From positions 1 through 32,961 of the forward strand of contig CADASK010000036.1 of NCBI GenBank assembly GCA_902790495.1: a stretch of DNA of 32,961 nt, read 5' to 3'. The stretch is from an uncultured Eubacteriales bacterium. GTDB taxonomy: Bacteria; Bacillota; Clostridia; Christensenellales; Aristaeellaceae. The notes under the pieces are model-generated. The model worked only from the letters and a program-made list of their open reading frames with translations. It did no database searches and was not told where the DNA came from. Positions 30,299 through 32,961 of the stretch are shown here, in pieces. A program made the position numbers and the translations under genes. Numbering within the stretch: position 1 is the stretch's first letter; every line of letters begins with the position of its first letter.

Positions 30299-32821
30299 AT
30301 GAAACAATACATCGTCACCGGCATGAGCTGCGCCGCGTGCCAGGCGCGGGTCGAAAAGGCCGTCAGCAAAGTCCCGGGCGTCACCTCCTGCTCGGTCAGC
30401 CTGCTGACCAATTCCATGGGCGTGGAGGGCACCGCCGACGAGGCCGCCGTCATCCGCGCGGTGACGGACGCGGGCTACGGCGCGTCCCCCAAGGGCTCTG
30501 CCGCCGCCTCCCCGACCGCCCGCCAGGCCGCCGACGAGGAGGCCCTGAAGGATCACGAGACCCCCGTGCTCCGGCGGCGCCTCATCGCCTCCCTGGGCTT
30601 CCTGCTCCTGCTCATGTACTTCTCCATGGGCCACATGATGTGGGGATGGCCGATCCCCGCCTGGTTTGAGGGCAACCACGTGGCCATGGGCCTCGTGCAG
30701 ATGATCCTCAGCGCCATCGTGATGCTGATCAACAAGAAGTTCTTCGTCAGCGGCTTCAGGGGGCTGGTGCACCGCGCGCCCAACATGGACACCCTGGTGG
30801 CCCTGGGCTCCTCCGCCTCCTTCGTGTGGAGCGTCTACGCCATCTTCCGCATGACGGACGCCCAGGTGCACGGCGGCGCGGAGGCGGCCATGGCCTGGAT
30901 GGATCAGTTCTACTTCGAGTCCGCCGCCATGATCCTGACCCTGATCACCGTGGGCAAGATGCTGGAGGCCCGCAGCAAGGGCAAGACCACCGACGCCCTG
31001 AAATCCCTGATGAAGCTCGCGCCCAAGACCGCCACCCTCGTGGTGGACGGCCAGGAGCGGCAGGTGGACATCACGGAAGTGCAGACCGGCGATATCTTCG
31101 CGGTGCGCCCCGGCGAGGCCATCCCGGTGGACGGCGTGGTGCTGGAGGGTGACACGGCGGTGAACGAATCCGCCCTGACCGGCGAGTCCATCCCCGTGGA
31201 CAAGACCGCGGGCGACACGGTCTCCGCCGCCACGGTCAACCAGTCCGGCTACATCCGCTGCCGCGCCACCCGCGTCGGCGAGGACACCACCCTCTCCCAG
31301 ATCATCCGCATGGTCAGCGACGCGGCGGCCACGAAGGCCCCCATCGCCAAGGTGGCCGACCGGGTCAGTGGCGTGTTTGTGCCGGCGGTCATCTCCATCG
31401 CCGTGGTGACGGCCCTCATCTGGCTGCTGGCCGGGCGCGACCTCGGCTTCGCCCTGGAGCGCGGCATCTCGGTGCTGGTCATCTCCTGCCCCTGTGCCCT
31501 GGGCCTCGCCACGCCCGTGGCCATCATGGTCGGCAACGGCAAGGGCGCGCGCAACGGCATCCTCTTCAAGACCGCCGTGTCCCTGGAGGAGACGGGCAAG
31601 GCCGCCGTGGTGGCCCTGGACAAGACCGGCACCATCACCCGGGGCGAGCCCGTGGTGACCGACATCCTCCCCGCCGAAGGCGTCCGCGAGGCCGACCTGC
31701 TGACCGCCGCCTACGCCCTGGAGGCCCGCAGCGAGCATCCGCTGGCCCGCGCCGTGGTGGCTGAAGCCGAAAAGCGCGGCATCGTCCTGAGTGATGTGGA
31801 GGGCTTCCAGGCCGTGCCCGGCAACGGTCTCACGGCCCAGCTGAACGGCGCTGCTCTGGCAGGCGGCAGCCGCAGCTACATCGGCTCGCTGTGTGACCTG
31901 ACCCCGGAGGAAGGCCGTGCCGCCGACTCTCTGGCCGAGGCCGGCAAAACCCCGCTGCTCTTTGCGCGGGACGGCCGGCTGCTGGGCGTCATCGCCGTGG
32001 CGGACACCATGAAAGAGGACAGCCCCGAGGCCATCCGCCAGCTGCGCAGCATGGGCATCCGCGTGGTGATGCTCACCGGCGACAACCAGCGCACCGCCGA
32101 GGCGGTCGGCAGGCAGGCCGGCGTGGACGAGGTGATCGCGGGCGTGCTGCCCGACGGCAAGGAGCAGGTCATCCGCTCCCTCGGCAAGTACGGCAAGGTG
32201 GCCATGGTGGGCGACGGCATCAACGACGCCCCGGCCCTCACCCGGGCGGACATCGGCATCGCCATCGGCGCGGGCACGGACATCGCCCTGGACGCGGCGG
32301 ACGTCGTGCTGATGAACAGCCGCCTGACCGACGTGGCCGCCGCCATCCGCCTCAGCCGCATGACCCTGAAGAACATCCACGAGAACCTCTTCTGGGCCTT
32401 CATCTACAACGTGATCGGCATTCCCCTGGCGGCGGGCGCGTTCATCCACCTGACCGGCTGGGAGATGAACCCGATGTTCGGCGCGGCGGCCATGAGCCTC
32501 TCCAGCTTCTGCGTGGTCTCCAACGCCCTGCGCCTGAACCTGAAGGATATCTACGCAACCACCCACGACAAGCCCCAAAAGACCTGGACATTCAGAAAGG
32601 AGAAGAAACCCATGACCAAGACCATGAAGATTGACGGCATGATGTGCACCCACTGCGAAGCCCGCGTGAAGAAGGCCCTGGAGAAGCTGGACGGCGTGAC
32701 CGAGGCCGCCGTGAGCCACACCGCCGGCGAGGCCGTCGTGACCCTCTCCGCCCCCGTCGCGGACGACGTGCTGAAGAAGGCCGTCGAGGATCAGGACTAC
32801 ACCGTCAAAAGCATCGCGTGA
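30299..32821 (+). CDS. copA: P1B-type Cu(I)-exporting ATPase with N- and C-terminal metal-binding domains
   Basis: 840 aa. Pumps Cu(I) out of the cell with ATP. Domains: HMA domain 1 (1-65, [11 protein letters not shown], Cys11 and Cys14), membrane helices, actuator loop with LTGES, the Cu site Cys397-Pro-Cys399, phosphorylation site DKTGT (Asp441), SEHPLARAV (nucleotide site), [12 protein letters not shown] hinge, last membrane pair, then a second HMA domain (772-840, [11 protein letters not shown]) after the linker of about 20 residues. A CopZ-like domain at the C-terminus is unusual; most CopA proteins keep HMA domains at the N-terminus, with CopZ as a separate downstream gene. TAGGAG lies 10 nt before the ATG. 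Co-transcribed with csoR. Confidence 0.95.
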   Translation: MKQYIVTGMSCAACQARVEKAVSKVPGVTSCSVSLLTNSMGVEGTADEAAVIRAVTDAGYGASPKGSAAASPTARQAADEEALKDHETPVLRRRLIASLGFLLLLMYFSMGHMMWGWPIPAWFEGNHVAMGLVQMILSAIVMLINKKFFVSGFRGLVHRAPNMDTLVALGSSASFVWSVYAIFRMTDAQVHGGAEAAMAWMDQFYFESAAMILTLITVGKMLEARSKGKTTDALKSLMKLAPKTATLVVDGQERQVDITEVQTGDIFAVRPGEAIPVDGVVLEGDTAVNESALTGESIPVDKTAGDTVSAATVNQSGYIRCRATRVGEDTTLSQIIRMVSDAAATKAPIAKVADRVSGVFVPAVISIAVVTALIWLLAGRDLGFALERGISVLVISCPCALGLATPVAIMVGNGKGARNGILFKTAVSLEETGKAAVVALDKTGTITRGEPVVTDILPAEGVREADLLTAAYALEARSEHPLARAVVAEAEKRGIVLSDVEGFQAVPGNGLTAQLNGAALAGGSRSYIGSLCDLTPEEGRAADSLAEAGKTPLLFARDGRLLGVIAVADTMKEDSPEAIRQLRSMGIRVVMLTGDNQRTAEAVGRQAGVDEVIAGVLPDGKEQVIRSLGKYGKVAMVGDGINDAPALTRADIGIAIGAGTDIALDAADVVLMNSRLTDVAAAIRLSRMTLKNIHENLFWAFIYNVIGIPLAAGAFIHLTGWEMNPMFGAAAMSLSSFCVVSNALRLNLKDIYATTHDKPQKTWTFRKEKKPMTKTMKIDGMMCTHCEARVKKALEKLDGVTEAAVSHTAGEAVVTLSAPVADDVLKKAVEDQDYTVKSIA
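32612..32821 (+). CDS. Possible internal start giving a free CopZ-like chaperone
   Basis: Inside copA and in the same frame, AAAGGAG (32596-32602) lies 9 nt before an ATG at 32612. Translation from it would give 69 aa, [19 protein letters not shown] onwards, a full stand-alone CopZ (beta-alpha-beta-beta-alpha-beta, CxxC at residues 12-15). The ribosome site is as good as those of the other genes here. This could yield both the fused and free forms, or be a remnant of a separate copZ whose upstream stop was lost. Expression is not shown by sequence alone. Confidence 0.55.
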   Translation: MTKTMKIDGMMCTHCEARVKKALEKLDGVTEAAVSHTAGEAVVTLSAPVADDVLKKAVEDQDYTVKSIA

Positions 32822-32842
32822 GGATAAGCGCACACAAAAACA

Positions 32843-32911
32843 GGCAGCCTTGGGGCTGTCTGTCAGACCATCAACAAAGTCTCGTCGCGAGCCAAGCGGC
32901 GAGATTTTGTT
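32843..32911 (+). terminator. Terminator region after copA
   Basis: A 16-pair stem with three or fewer wobbles is formed by AACAAAGTCTCGTCGC (32873-32888) and GCGGCGAGATTTTGTT (32896-32911). A smaller hairpin CAGGCAGCC/GGGCTGTCTG precedes it (about 32841-32863). Confidence 0.75.
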
Positions 32912-32961
32912 ATGAAAAAGGTGCAGAAACCAAAAGGAAAAAGGAGGAGGATGTCGAATAT
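32912..32961 (+). CDS. Possible start of a next gene, cut by the window edge
   Basis: An ATG at 32912 opens a frame MKKVQKPKGKRRRMSN that continues past the end. A second in-frame ATG at 32951 follows AAGGAGGAGG (32941-32950) closely (3 nt from the last consensus base). Either could start a gene, but too little is seen to name it. Confidence 0.35.
   Translation, partial: MKKVQKPKGKRRRMSN

Noticed and set aside
30296-32833. Minus-strand open frame of 845 codons opposite copA
   Set aside because: Antisense shadow of copA with strongly biased composition; no start signal or homologous motif.

Overview
The window is GC-rich chromosomal DNA with strong Shine-Dalgarno sites, sigma-A-type promoters and many intrinsic terminators. 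Gene content (PyrR attenuator, CsoR-CopA, DUF368, M55 and M42 peptidases, GH94 phosphorylase, a CD1871A-like protein, CDP-sugar genes) points to an anaerobic, high-GC member of the Clostridia (Bacillota), probably from the gut. I cannot name the genus. I see no tRNA, rRNA, CRISPR array, phage or transposase gene.

Left part (1-9.5 kb). A terminator from an upstream gene is followed by a D-amino-acid/peptide set: DmpA-type P1 peptidase, class IV (D-alanine type) aminotransferase, and M55 D-aminopeptidase. Then come minus-strand genes: a NadR-like NMN adenylyltransferase/nicotinamide riboside kinase, a GNAT acetyltransferase with a long-form PRPP synthetase, a secreted CapA-family protein, and an Lrp/AsnC regulator overlapping a class I aminotransferase.

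Middle (9.7-22.1 kb). A DUF368 lipid-carrier translocase homologue and a secreted three-repeat peptidoglycan-binding protein precede a CDP-deoxyhexose cluster (rfbF, rfbG, rfbH, GtrA, SDR reductase). Next are MscS and YhbY, then a four-gene envelope redox set: secreted prealbumin-like protein, CD1871A-type CXXC membrane protein, a membrane ferredoxin fused to a TlpA-like thioredoxin, and a secreted SH3-type protein.

Right part (22.3-33 kb). A degenerate EAL protein, an M42 aminopeptidase, a pyrR-uraA operon behind a complete PyrR attenuator, a convergent GH94 phosphorylase, and csoR-copA under a promoter with a CsoR operator in its spacer. CopA carries a CopZ-like C-terminal domain preceded by its own in-frame ribosome binding site.

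The most unusual signal lies between the genes. Sixteen copies of a structured repeat (about 55-60 bp, both strands, all intergenic) are built from hairpin A, capped by an invariant C(TGCG)G (a UNCG tetraloop if transcribed), and hairpin B, with a conserved TTTGCGATC-type loop. Stem sequences change in a compensatory way between copies, so structure rather than sequence is kept. Five copies carry an extra module of about 65 nt at one fixed point in the B loop; this module is itself a long hairpin with compensatory changes. A nearly identical empty and filled pair lies about 360 bp apart (23313-23450 and 23676-23750). I do not recognise this family.
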